This document shows, in pieces, positions 25,647 through 37,862 of a DNA stretch of 64,000 nt. The DNA is taken from assembly GCA_005408345.1 (NCBI GenBank), contig SEMN01000012.1, forward strand, positions 2,492,501 through 2,556,500, written 5' to 3'. Made by a program: the position numbers and the translations under genes. The stretch is from Macquaria australasica. Lineage: Eukaryota > Chordata > Actinopteri > Centrarchiformes > Percichthyidae. Position 1 is the first letter of the stretch; each line of letters opens with the position of its first letter. The notes under the pieces were generated by a model. It was not told the origin of the DNA, did no database searches, and saw only the letters and a program-made list of their open reading frames with translations.

Positions 25647-27778
25647 AGCACATTCCTCACACACATTATTTTCATCCAAAGGTGAAAGGAAGCGCTGCAA
25701 ACACGTTGTTTCATTTTGACAGATGTGTCAACATGTCAGTCGTTCCTGTGGCTGATTGGAGCTGACACTGAGGAGAGTTAGAAAGCCTGATGGAAAGCCT
25801 GGTTATATTTCCACCAGGTAGAGAAGTCAATTTCAACTTCTCACAGTTCTTCATCTAAGTGATTACTTCATCACTTTCCCTTTCTTTCCTTTTATAACGC
25901 AATGGAATAATACTGCATTGCAACAAAAGGTTCTGCCTTTAAAGCTTTACTTTGAAAGCACAGTTCTTATTTTGAAGAATGGTTCCTTTCACATTCTGCA
26001 TTATTGTATTCAATAAAACAATACAGCAGTAGCTGCAGCTTTGCATGTGTTAGAAGATGAAACATATGAAAGATAAAAGAAAATATATAACATTTAGTTA
26101 GATACAGATATACACATTTAACATTACTCTCTTCTCTGTGGCCCTTCCACCATTCAGTCCTGCAAATAAGAAAAACATTAAAAACAGTAGAAAGTAAGGG
26201 TCATCTTCTGTTTCTTGGACCACTTACAGTAAATTACTACTTCCTAAGTTATAAAACGTGTTGGCTGTACATAATGCAGGGTTTGTGCTGAGTAGGAGAG
26301 CCTTTTCACTGTGGCATTTGGGTCAGATTACAGGCTGAATCCATCAGCTACAGTTGTCAGGTGCAGAGCCATTTTGTACAAAACAGCCATTACATGGTGT
26401 CTGCGGGATGAGAGTAGAGAGGAACAATAGAAAAACTGGAGAGAGAGAGAGAGAGAGAAGGAGCACTCAGAGAATATAATGACAAACAAAAAGTGAGAGA
26501 GACAGATGTTTCAGTGAGCTCTAATAGAGTTTTCCTGGCACCTACAACAATGTCGTCCCTATATGGACAAACAACAACCCTTCACAGTAGATTTGTGTCC
26601 ACACACACACACACGCGCACACACACAGACTGCCTGTGTTCCAGGAAAACAGCTTCAGGGAGTCTCTCCTAATCACCTACGCAGCCAAGCCAAAGAGATG
26701 AAGGTAATAAACCCCAAAGGATGCTGACTCATTTTATCGATGAGTGTACACACGCACGCACATACATATAGACAAACAATAATAAGCGCTTCTGTCTTTG
26801 CTTCTGCTATTGCTGATCTTTAATCAAAATGTTTTTGCCTGCTCGTCCGAAACGGTGCAGTTGAAGGTATGCAGGAGATTTTCATCGCCGTCCCTGCAGA
26901 ATTATTTGTGAATACACGTGACGCTTCCAGCAACACAACTCCATCAGTCCTGAGACACTGAAACAAATGGCAGCAATAACACCCTGGCAATAACCTGCTT
27001 CATGTCAGGACAGATTTAAGAATATTCAGATCAGGGTTTCCACTTTAAACTACTATCATTGTTAATTAAGTTAAATTTGTGAAAGTCAGAGGAGTTCAAA
27101 ACCAAAATCCTGTTGATTAAAGGAGAATCAGTTATATTGGGTGTCGGCAGCACCAGTAGTCATACATATTTTCAAAAAGAGAAGTAATAGTCTCAGTGAA
27201 GCGTTTGTCTAAACTGACTTTTCAACCCTGTGAATCTTCACTTCACCCTAAAGCCCGGTGGCAGAGCTCAACGCACTGCAACTTAAGAAAACACAAGCAA
27301 AAAAAAACATAAAACATTTGTTGTTTCATGACTTGTATGTCTTGTGAAATTCATGGATATGTTTCTCCATTTGCTTGTGTTTTGTTTACTGGCAGCATTT
27401 CATTTGCTGTGTTTCACTTGCAGTGTGTTGACCTCTGTCGCCCACTGTACTAAAGCCATAAGGCCATCTTGTTACAACAGCTCCTAAATCCAGAATTTAA
27501 ATTTGAGCTTAAATAATGCAAAAGCAGTGCCTGATTAATTTCACCAACATAATGTGATATTGATAGAACAGTTAACAGGTAAACACATTCATCTGTCAGC
27601 AGTTGTTTGCCCAACATCTCCCCCTTGTTTGCTGCCGCTCAAGTGTTGCTTTTTTTGTTACCTATTTATACAGTATGGAGGTAATTGGTATGTTGTTATG
27701 TCACTTTCATTTGTTTTTCTGCTAGTGGAAAACAAGATGTTTTTTCCCCTATACAGTTTTTACCACTCACTGGAAACT
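25646..27778. other. Intergenic stretch without a recognised gene
   Basis: Short GA (about 26440-26457) and CA (about 26600-26626) runs occur. No open frame has recognisable motifs. Confidence 0.45.
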
Positions 27779-27990
27779 GAAATGTACGGAGCCCTTCTGG
27801 GGTCATATGGTAGAAAAAAAAAACTCGGTGTGTAATCTGTTCCCTCAGATTACAAAACTGTGCGCACAGATTACAAATCTGAGGGAACCGATTACAAATC
27901 TGAGGGAACAGATTACAAATCTGAGGGAACAGATTACACACCGAGTTTGTTTTTTCTACCATATGACCCCAGAGGGGCTCCGTAGAAATG
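27779..27990. mobile_element. Palindromic 200 bp MITE with long inverted repeats and 6 bp target duplication
   Basis: The element spans 27785-27984. Its ends form inverted repeats of about 66 bp with only two mismatches (outer motif TACGGAGCCC, inner TCGGTGTGTAATCTGTTCCC). GAAATG flanks it on both sides (27779-27784 and 27985-27990). Between the arms lie tandem 21 bp units (CAGATTACAAATCTGAGGGAA) that are partly palindromic themselves. The open frames across it on both strands translate these units as NLFPQIC-type or NLREQIT-type repeats and are not genes. The superfamily is not identified. Confidence 0.85.
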
Positions 27991-28739
27991 AAACCAACAA
28001 ATAGAAAAATGATTTATGTTAAGAGTTTGAGTTATGGTCTATGATTTCTGAAGGAGGGGAAAAGGATGTAGTTTAGTTTAGCTTTACAGAGATACAACAA
28101 AGGCCTTTAATAACAGTTCTAATAAAAAAAAACAACAACAATGTATTGATTTAGACAAGAGTAGATCAGAAAATTTGAGTGTCAATTGAAACAATATTGT
28201 TTTTAAAACTCATAAAACATCAAGTGAAAAACATAAAACAAATACCAGTGGTGTTTGTTTGTGTGTGTGTGTGTGTGTATGAATGCACCATGGGACATGA
28301 CAGATCCTGCATTAATATTTTACAAGGGGATGTTCAGTAAAGTCCCTCCCTCTGTGAACGAAGATGCTCCACAGTCCTCATCATCTTCAGTAAAACTGAC
28401 AGGAAGGACTTTTGAGAATTCATCTTAAAGTACATTTTGATACCACTCCCTGACTAGTGAGCATTTTTAAGCTGCCATTGTAAATGTTTGTAAGTCATTA
28501 ATAAAGTGTTGTGGATCTAATTCTCTATAAGCCATCAATGATGCAGTTAGATATGTCATTAAATTCATTAATAAAGGCTCGTGAGTTTTTACTTTCTAGT
28601 ATGCCATCAGCAAATGAGTCATCTGTAATTAATTAAGTTAATAAATCATTAATAAACAATAATCTTTCAAGTCTGCAATTGTAAATGTAAATTTTACAAA
28701 CTATAATTATTAATTTTCTTTCAAAGAGTTAGATGAGAA

Positions 28740-29100
28740 GATTGATAACAATCTCACTCTGTTTCTTTTCTGGGCGCAGTGATCAGATGTCTTGTCGTCA
28801 CAGTGAGGTTGCCAGGCAACCAGCGGATAAACTGTTGCTATCAACAAAAAAGTCGCAGCTTGTAAATTCCCTGTAAAAACACATTACATTACTGCTTCTG
28901 TACAGATTAAACAAATGTAGAAATTAGTTATCTGTAGAAATGCTGGATGTTTTTTTTGTTTTTCATTTTATACTTTGCAGAGCATCAGGCTGTTTTCCCC
29001 TGCTTCCAGTCTTTATGCTGAGCTAGGCTAATCACCAAATCTAGCTCCGTACCTAACACAGAGACATGAAAGTGGTCAAATTGTCCATTTGAAAACTCTT
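28740..29100. repeat. Interspersed repeat family B, copy with RFX-like X-box
   Basis: It shares GTTGCCAGGCAACCAGC (from 28808), GTACAGATTAAACAAA, CCAGTCTTTATGCTGAGCTA and the distal ACATGAAAGTGG block with other family B copies at 34.2-34.6 and 35.3-35.5 kb. It is non-coding. Confidence 0.65.
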
Positions 29101-30469
29101 CTCGATGAACTGAAGAGCTAAAAAGACAAAGCTGCACAGTGCCATGCTGAAGAAGGATAAATAACAGCCAAAGACATTTTTCACAACCTGGAAACCCCTA
29201 TTAATTGCCATTTATCTATGTTGTTGTACTGTACATAAAAACAAAGGCGTAATTAGTATCTATTTATCTTGGTGTTTGCTGGTTAGCAATATCACACTGC
29301 ATCAATCCCCATCCTTCTCTGTGTTAGTGTGTTTCTCCTCAGGCTGCTGCAGATTTTCAGTTACAGTCCAGAAGAAAATCCACCTGCAGCTGTTGTTTAA
29401 AGAAAATCATTCCAGCTTCATGTTTTGTGCCTTACACAGATGTCTACAGGCCAACCCTTGTCCGTTGAGTCCTTCCTCAAAGACAAACACAGCAGCTCAG
29501 TTTGAGGAGTGTGAAGGGTCTGATGTTTGACTGATTGGGCCTGTGGGAATTGCTGTGCCGAGGGGCCGCAGCTGGTTTCTGGGAATGATTTAGTCGTTTC
29601 GAACTTCCTTTGCTGGAGATGTTTCCCACATGAAGTAGTTAATTAGTTTGTTAGGATTTAAAGAGGCTGTTAAAGTGAATACAGAGGCAGTCGCCATGAC
29701 GGCTATCGACTCGGTCCCGCCTCGGCTCAGATTCCCAGTGGAACGTCAGTCTGTCACGCTGCAGACAGCCTTGCCACGGGAGGTTTCTCACGACTGCATC
29801 TCTCTGCCTCTCCCCTCCTTCCCTCTGCTCTGAGTGGGCAGACAGGACTCAGAGGAAGATCATCCCTCTGGTTTTAATTAGGCTTTTTAATTACAGAGTG
29901 GAGATGCTTTTCACGGAGACTTGCGCTGAGGTAACAGTTGAGCAGAGGCGATAGCAAAGGGAGGGTAAATGTGTCACTAAACCAATAGATAGCTTGGTTT
30001 GTTTGTTTTTTCATGGAAAGCAAGTGGAGTAGATTTTCTTTTTCCTCTAGGGATTTTTGGTAGAAATTGATTCACTGCAGTTTAGGATGAGTTAGGGTTC
30101 ATAAGGGTAACAGAACGGTAAAGAGGTTATTAATTTCAAGTAAATTCAAGTAAAGAAAAGTTCCTGAGCGAGATTACTAAAGTAATTTACTCTTCCTCTT
30201 TACGACCAACACTGGCAGTGTCAAGGGCCTTTAATCATGTATGAGTCATACCAGTACATACAATTTGTTCTAATCACAAGTACTTTTAATGGACCGTGTA
30301 ATTGAGTGTCCGCAGATCAAAAATTGCAGTTAGTTTTTCCTTCCATGGATGGATTTCTGACATTAGAAAATTTTCACAAATTGCTCTGTGACTAACAGAA
30401 ATCCCTTATTTTCTTTCACTTTTACTTTGACACAGGCTCAGTCTTCAACACGTGATGATTTAATCACAA
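29101..30469. other. Intergenic stretch without a recognised gene
   Basis: No supported exon. The 29630-29920 part is GC-balanced and non-repetitive, flanked by homeodomain-type cores (GTTAATTAG on the left, TTTTAATTAGG and TTTTTAATTAC on the right). It is a candidate conserved element. Confidence 0.4.
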
Positions 30470-30474
30470 TTTCA

Positions 30475-30645
30475 GCTATATAAACACACCGTGCGCTACC
30501 AGCACCAAATGGTAGACAGACAAAGTTAGCGGCTAGCTGGTGAACATTTGGCAGCTAAAGAGCTCCTGATATTTCCCTCAGGAGTTGGCGGAGATCAAAA
30601 CGGAGCTAAAAGAAGAGTGAATACTGGACTTACATTTGGACACAA
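30475..30645 (-). repeat. Interspersed repeat family F, copy 2 (inverted)
   Basis: CTAGCTGGTGAACATTTGG, GCAGCTAAAGAG and TTTCCCTCAGGAGTTGGCGG are the reverse complement of blocks in copy 1 at 25.1-25.2 kb. Confidence 0.6.
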
Positions 30646-33600
30646 ACATGACTCCACATAAATGCTAATGTTGGTATTTTAACTTCAAGTGATCACAGCT
30701 TGTTTCCGCTGACCCCAGGTGGCCAAATTGTGTTAATGTTAAAGCAGGTTTAGGCTACATCCACACTGATATGTTTTTGTTTTAAAACGCATAACTTTTG
30801 CTACGTTTACACCTAGCGTCCACACTACTCCACTACTCCTTTTATAACCCCTAAAACAGAGACCTTTTAAAACGCTGCTGACCAGTTTTAGTTTGAAAAC
30901 TCTGGGATTGTGTTTTAGTGGGGACCGACGAAAACGGATACGTCCTAAAACGACACCCATGTTCGCTTCCTGATTGGGTCTTATCAGCCACGACGTGTCC
31001 TTCCCTGATTTGTCACGTCCCTATGACATGACCCTTTCCCAGAAGAAAACAAACAACATCAGCCTTGACTACCAGCAGTTAATTCAACATTAATAATGAA
31101 CAACACTTAGTATCAGTAACAGTTCGACCTGGTCGTCGGTCCAAGCAGAGAAATCTCTGGTCTTACTTTTCTCCATTGCGTGATTATTTGTCCAACTGGG
31201 GATAACAGCGCACACTTTTGGACAGTATACTCAAAGGCGTTCATGGCATTGCACTTGGTTGTAAAAAAAAAAAAAAGTTTGAGAGAATAGTTCAAATCCT
31301 GCATACTCTCACACCTCTGCACACCTGACCAATCACTGTAAAAAAGCGGACGTGACCGTCAGATTGTCTGTTTCGGAAAGTTACAAAAATTGTCAGATGC
31401 AGTCCTCCAATTCCATGGTGGAAAGGGGGGTTCAAACACTGTTAGGCGATTTGACAAGCACTTTGTTTGAAGCATACCGAGGCCGTTGTTTTTCTTGTGA
31501 GAACAGTCTCACAGAATAAATGCATGTCTGCCAATGAAAGGGAATCTTGTGTATGTGTGTAATATTCACGTTTGAAATCCACTGTATAAATGTAGTACAT
31601 AGATTTTAATTTAATACATTTGCTGATATTCTGCAGTTGTTTTGGTTTTAAGACCAGATGACAAGACTTACAACTGTCACCTCTTCCTACCTGTTGGTTT
31701 TTCACCAGCTGGCGTTCTGGCTCACTGCCTGGTTTTCACACCACCTGTGCTGTCTGAGTAACACATTAACAAGAATTACTTCACAATTTGTAGCGAGGAA
31801 GTTAAATTAAAAACCTTGGTGGAAATGAGAGAAGAAGATCTGCCAGGTTGAGAGGAGAAAACAATTATACATACTGTCGGTAACGTACATATTTTTTAAC
31901 ATCTAAAAGGAAATATCTTTGGGTAGGTGGTTTGTCAGATGAAATGGAGGACAAATGATGTCAGATTTGGATAAATGTATAATGGATAAGAGGGTAAGGA
32001 GTGGGTTATGCGGGTCTGTACTGGTGTTGATCAGATGGCGCTCGTGTAGACGAGTGAAAAGGAGCGGAGACAGGAGCCAGAACATCCAGATGTTGAGAAA
32101 TTAATGTTAGTTTCAAAGGAAGGAGGCTGTAAAAGCTACTCTGAGGGATGTAGAAAGGGATAGAGGAGCTGGGGAAGGAGAGGGTTGAAGAAAAGGTCAA
32201 AAGAGAATTTGTAAGACAGAAAAGACAAGCACAGAGACAAGAGGAGAAGATGAAAGAGTGTGTGACAAAGGCAAAGGCAGGAGAGGCAAGGAGAAGAGCT
32301 GGATGCACCAACAACAAATGCAAACTTGCCTGAAAAACAAAAACAACTCAAACACAATGTCACATATAAATAGGAAGTACCAATAAATACCACTGAGGCT
32401 TTGTATTACATTTATTCTCTACGCCACTGCTGCACACAATGATTGAAGAGGAAACCATAACCCTGAAAAAGAAGTAACAAGGGCTGCAGTAAAGAGAAAA
32501 TACAATAAAAAAATATATCGTAGCTGCAAAATTATTATAGATCCCCTCCACTCAAAAATGTGTTTTGCATATGCATTGCAATGTGCTGAAGGGGGAAACG
32601 TTTCTCTGTGCTCACCTCAAATGTGAGTTTAACACGTGTACGTACAAGCAGGACTTTGTGACATCACAGCTAGTTTGGAGCCAATCGTGGTCCAAAATGA
32701 AATTTACTCACTTCCACTGAGAATGGACTTTTCATTGAAGTAGGAGACATCTTGTGTCGAGCAGTTACATTTTTTTAAATGATCAATACCTGTATATTCA
32801 TAGATTCTTGATTGTTCAATGAGGGAGAAGTAGATGATGTCATTTTAATCGAACTTTTTAGTGGAAAAACTACATTGGATACAAAAGCAGGGCTTTCACC
32901 CAGGAGACCGCTGTTTGTGTCCCGTGTGAAACCAAAAGTCAGCGTTGACTTATTTTAACTTGCATAAGTTACGTACATAAGTTAAGCTACATTAGTAAGA
33001 TATGTGCCTAAACCTAACCAAACCGTGACAGTTTCACAACGTTAACCACATGTTTATTATTGTTACCGTGACGGCAAAGGTCCAGTATGCCTGTCGCTGG
33101 TACTCTCCAATGGTCATATATGTCGTTTTGGGAGTCATTGGCAAAAAACCTATTCTGTTGTTTAGGTATGGGGACGTGTTGGGTGGATCACATGTATGCC
33201 TCATTTCCTGTGAATCCCTCAGATATGTGAAGGCAACTTGACTCCACTTCACTGAAGAATAGCCTATAGAGAGGTAATTACTGAATGTAAATACATTGAA
33301 TGGCTATTGTTGAAACCATAAATATTGTCAAAAACAGGCTAGATTTCATGAAAATCTTTATAACTTCAAGTTGATGGTGTCTTCAAGAGATATGAGAGGA
33401 AAAACTGAAGACCAGATTATGAGAGGAGGTGAAAAGACAAAAGGCAGGAAGAGAGGATGGAGAGAAGAGCAGAGAGACAATTATTAGTTTATTGATGTGT
33501 TGTACCCTCGAGTTGGAGAGATAGACACGAGTGTAGCCATGGAAACCAACAAGGGTATGAGTCATGAGGAGCAACATTAGGTTGGGTGGTGGGCAGAGAT

Positions 33601-34224
33601 TGAATGAGGCTCAAATTATTATCAAAGGCACCATAAAACAAGTCGGTGGGAAATTATTTTAGTTAGAATCACAAGCATTTATTTTATGAATATTCAGGTC
33701 TTTTGATTCTGTTATTCAATATTCCCAACTGTGGCTCCAGTCAAGTATATTGTTTTTCATCTTATTTGAAAGATAAACGTATCTAATGTTGAACTGAATT
33801 AATTAAGAAATCCATGAAGTTCTCGCAAGTTGGAACCTGATGGGAGAAAAACAGCAGATGCTTTTCCAATTTTATGAGAATTGCTTATAAACATGATTTT
33901 GAAGTGGTGACATGTTTCCGATGCCCACTACAGAAAATGATGCATTATTTCTGTTTGATTAAATACAATGGATTTTTATACACGCTATAACTGTGAGGAC
34001 TTTTTATGCAGCATTAATCCTCCCACATCCCAGATAGGTCTATTCTCTCACGTTGCCTTGGAAAGCAGTCATTCATAATTGTCAATGCCAGTTGGCAACA
34101 ACACTGAGGAGGAGGAGAATAGAAGGAGGAAGAGGAAGGAGAGCAAACACCATCAAACTGAGAGACAACCAGTGCATTTATGTGTACAGGTCTCTGTTAA
34201 GTCTCTGTTACAAAGTCTTCTGTT
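30646..34224. other. Intergenic stretch with unclassified repeat-like segments
   Basis: No supported exon. About 30750-31050 (GGCTACATCCACACTGATAT, GTTTTAGTGGGGACC) and about 32890-33080 (GTGCCTAAACCTAACCAAAC) read like common fish repeats, but each occurs once here. Purine-rich runs lie at about 32100-32300 and 33385-33480. Confidence 0.4.
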
Positions 34225-34560
34225 AGGGGCGACTCATACCCAAGAAGGAAAAGTTCAACATTTTTGGGAAATACACTTAATCACTTTCGGGACCAGTTGC
34301 CAGGCAACCAGCAAAGGGGGAGAAGTTACTGGTCCTGACCAAGAAATAGTCTGGCGCATAACCCGCCAAAAAAAAAAGGCAATTTGTAGTTTTTTGATCT
34401 TCAGTTTGTGTACAGATTAAACAAACATACAGCGATGCAACGTGTTAATTAATGACCTTTAGAGGTTTTATTGCATTAGCCAGGCTAACTGTTTCCCTCT
34501 GTTTCCTGTCTTTGTGCTAAGCTAAGCTAGCCGGCTGCTGGCGGTAGATCATATTAAGCA
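34225..34560. repeat. Interspersed repeat family B, copy with RFX-like X-box
   Basis: It contains GTTGCCAGGCAAC at 34296-34308, GTACAGATTAAACAAA and CTGTCTTTGTGCTAAGCTAA in the same order as the 28.8 kb copy. It starts with TTTTTGGGAAATACACTTA, a block also seen at about 35312. Confidence 0.65.
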
Positions 34561-35044
34561 TTGTAAGTGTTGCATTTTTGCCTGCCCTATTTGGTTTGTG
34601 TCTGAGATAAAAAGATACTGTTTGAGAAAATGTGTGTGTACATTTTATGGAAACTACATCTCCAATATCACAATACATATTGAGGCGCAGTCTTAAAGCA
34701 AATGTGTACATGCAGAACCTTGGTTGGTTGGTTGAACAATATATCAAGATATCACTCAAATATGACACAAATGCTCACAAGAGCATCAGTTTTTCCTGCA
34801 CTCTCCTGTTCTCCTTCGATGTATCTGGTTTCCTCCAGGAGGATTTACCACTGAATGTGATATATGGTATGTTTAATTCAGGCCGGAGAGCTGCAGGGAG
34901 AGCACAAGATGAATGACCCGATCCATATTTCAATATGACAAAAAAAAATCACGGTAAAAACTGAAGTGTTTGCATTTTTTAGTATGTTGCAGGAATCTAG
35001 GGATTAAAGAGGTGGCACAGTGATTAATGTGACCTTTTCAGATT

Positions 35045-35200
35045 CGAAAGGTCATAAGTCAAGTCAAATCACTGTGATTTATATAGCCCCAAATCACAAA
35101 TTTGTCTCAATCTGTGCAATGTTTGACATCCTCTATCCTTAGACCCTCAATTCAAATAAGGGAAAACTCCCAAATAAACCTCTTTAATGAGCAAAATGTG
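35045..35200 (-). mobile_element. LINE 3'UTR fragment
   Basis: GTGATTTATATAGCCCCAAA followed by CATCCTCTATCCTTAGACCC and AGGGAAAACTCCCAAA resembles the reverse complement of a teleost LINE 3' end related to the 35.8 kb element, which itself has TTTATTTATATAGCGCC. It is short and degenerate. Confidence 0.55.
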
Positions 35201-35289
35201 CAATAAGTTGAAGAGTTTCAGACACATTGTTAAATAGTGGGAGGTCCAATTTTCAAACTCACGTTGTGCAGTTAAGCACTGTTGAGAAG

Positions 35290-35540
35290 CTTATTTTAAA
35301 GAAATAGTTTTGACATTTTGGGAAATATACTCACTATCTCTGTCCAAATGTATTGCCAGGCTAGCTGTTTCCCCCTGATTCCAGTCTTTATGCTAAGCTA
35401 GGCTAACTGCTTCCTGGCTGTACTGTAGCTTCACACAGTATTTAATGGACAGATATGAGAGTGGTATCAATCTTTTCATCTAACTCTTGGCAAAAAAAAG
35501 GAAGCATATTTCCCAAAATGTTAAACTACTACTTTAAATT
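35290..35540. repeat. Interspersed repeat family B, copy
   Basis: CATTTTGGGAAATATACTCA, TTCCAGTCTTTATGCTAAGC, TATGAGAGTGGTATCAATC and TTTCCCAAAATGTTAAAC. The outer TTTGGGAAATA and TTTCCCAAAATG are inverted copies of each other, suggesting terminal inverted repeats. Confidence 0.65.
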
Positions 35541-35810
35541 CTATTCACAATAGAGATACCAGTCATATCATGCAGAGAAATGTGGATGAAAGGATGCTAA
35601 AGGGTGAAGGTTGGAAAGCATGTTTTATTTATCTCTGAGGATACTAAATGAGAAATTTCTGGAAAATGCTGGTAAAAATTAAGTTCAGTGTGTGCACATT
35701 TGCATGTTTTTTGTGAGTTTGAGGGCACTCAGAGGGAAAAACAAGTTTCCTTTACTAAAGCTGAATTCGGCAGATATTATCACATCTGATATTTTGCATC
35801 TGGAAAGTTC

Positions 35811-37862
35811 AATTCAATTCAATTCAGTTTTATTTATATAGCGCCATATCATAACAAAGTTATCTGAGGGCACTTTTTCGAATAGAGCAAGTCTAGACCG
35901 ACTCTTTATATTTACAGAGACCCAACAGTTCCCACCATGAGCAAGCACTATGCGACAGTGGCAAGGAAAACCTCCCTTTTAACAGGTAGAAACCTCGAGC
36001 AGAACCAGGCTCAAGGTGGGCGGTCATCTGCCTCGACCGGTTGGGTTGAAGGGGGAAGGGGGGAGCGGGAGAGAGAGAGCAGGAGGAAAGAGAACATACA
36101 GCAGCTCAATACAGTATAGATATGGTAATGGCATTGATGTTAACACCAACAGAAACAACACTAAGAGCAACATTATAATAGCAATACTAATAACAGCAAC
36201 AACAGCAATAGCATCAGCGGGTGCAGAGCAGGAGCACGGGGGCAGCAGGCGGCAGCAACCACAGACCCAGACCTCCACAGCTCCAGAGGCAGAAACACCT
36301 GCAGAAAGCAACAGAAAGGGAGAGAGAGAGGAGAGAAAGCACACAACTACGGGAAGAAGTTGAATTAATAACAAGCATTGATGGGATATGAGGGCGTACA
36401 GATGGAGAGGAAGAGGAGGAGAAAGGAGCTCAGTGCATCAGGAAGTCCCCGGCAGTCTAGGCCTATAGCAGCATAACTAAGGGGGGCTCAGGGGTCACCT
36501 GAGTCAGCCCTACTATAAGCTTTATCAAAGAGGAAAGTCTTAAGCCTACTCTTAAATGTGAGGAGGTTGTCCGCCTCCCAGTACACAAACTGGGATCTGG
36601 TTCCACAGGAGAGGAGCTTGATAGCTGAAGGCTCTGGCTCCCATTCTACTTTTAGAGACTCTAGGAACCACAAGGAACCCTGCATTCTGGGAGCGCAGTG
36701 CTCTAGTGGGGTAATAGGGTACTATGAGCTCTTTAAGATATGATGGTGCCTGACCATTTAGGGCTTTGAAGGTGAGGAGAAGGATTTTAAATTCTATTCT
36801 GGATTTTACAGGGAGCCAGTGTAGAGAAGCTAATATTGGAGAAATATGTTCTCTTTTTCTGGTTCTTGTCAGTAAACGTGCCGCAGCATTCTGAATCAGC
36901 CGGAGAGTCTTAAGGGATTTATTGGGGCAGCCTGATAATAGAGAGTTGCAATAGTCCAGCCTAGACGTAACAAATGCATGGACTAGTTTTTCTGCATCTT
37001 TTTGAGATAGGATGTGCCTGATTTTTGCAATGTTACGTAAATGAAAAAAGGCAGTTCTTGAAGTTTGTTTTATTTGGGAGTTAAAGGACATATCCTGATC
37101 AAAGATAACTCCAAGATTCCTTACGGTTTCGCTGGAGGCCAGGGCAATGCCATCTAGAGAAACTATATCTTTAGATAATGTGTTTCGAAGGTGTTCGGGG
37201 CCAAGTACAATAACTTCGGTTTTGTCTGAGTTTAACATCAGAAAATTGCAGGTCATCCAGGTTTTTATGTCCTTAAGGCATGCTTGAAGTTTAGCTAATT
37301 GATTGGTTTCATCTGGCTTGATTGATAAATATAATTGGGTATCATCTGCATAGCAATGAAAATTTATGGAGTGCTTCCTAATAATATTGCCTAAAGGAAG
37401 CATATACAAGGTAAATAGAATTGGTCCAAGCACAGAACCTTGTGGAACTCCGTGACTAACTTTGGCGTGCATAGAGGATTCATCATTAACGTGTACAAAC
37501 TGATATCGATCTGATAAATAGGATTTAAACCAGCTTAGTGCAGTACCTTTAATGCCAATTAAATGTTCTAGTCTCTGTAATAGAATGTGATGGTCAATGG
37601 TATCGAATGCAGCACTAAGATCTAGTAAGACAAGTACAGAGACAAGTCCTTTGTCTGATGCAATTAGAAGGTCATTTGTAACTTTCACCAGTGCTGTCTC
37701 TGTGCTATGATGCACTCTAAATCCTGACTGAAAATCCTCAAACAGCTTGTTGTTGTGTAGAAAGTCACACAACTGATTGGCGACTGCTTTCTCAAGGACC
37801 TTAGAGAGAAAAGGAGGGTTAGATATAGGTCTATAATTTGACAAAATCCCTGGATCAACGTC
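35811..37862 (-). mobile_element. 5'-truncated LINE with a nearly intact reverse transcriptase
   Basis: Read on the minus strand, the element runs from a truncated start in ORF2 (VDPGILSNYRPIS, near 37860) through the reverse transcriptase frame and a 0.7 kb 3'UTR with an ATT-rich block and a CT patch, to a tail complementary to TATATAGCGCCATATC and to AATTGAATTGAA-type repeats at 35811-35832. A second partial copy lies at 14.2 kb on the opposite strand. No target duplication was identified. Confidence 0.88.
36488..37844 (-). pseudogene. LINE ORF2 reverse transcriptase (430 codons), one C-terminal frameshift
   Basis: It encodes the reverse transcriptase part of an L2/CR1/Rex-like non-LTR element. 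Landmarks in order are NYRPISNPPFLSKVLEK, the catalytic LLDLSAAFDTIDH, HGVPQGSVLGPILFTLY, the YADDTQLYL box (active-site Asp pair present), MLNSDKTEVIVLG, LGVIFDQDMSF, and the C-terminal LHWLPVKSRIEFKIL and PLLWNQIPVCV. The frame then shifts near 36590: the expected WEADNLLTFKSRLKTFLFDK continues in the next frame to 36488. All core catalytic residues are intact, but the endonuclease half is missing, so the copy is immobile alone. Few lesions suggest a fairly young insertion. The first ATG is arbitrary. Confidence 0.9.

Noticed and set aside
27696..28004. Repeat proteins on both strands (NLFPQIC and NLREQIT units)
   Set aside because: These are translations of the 21 bp tandem units inside the palindromic MITE; the same DNA stays open on both strands.
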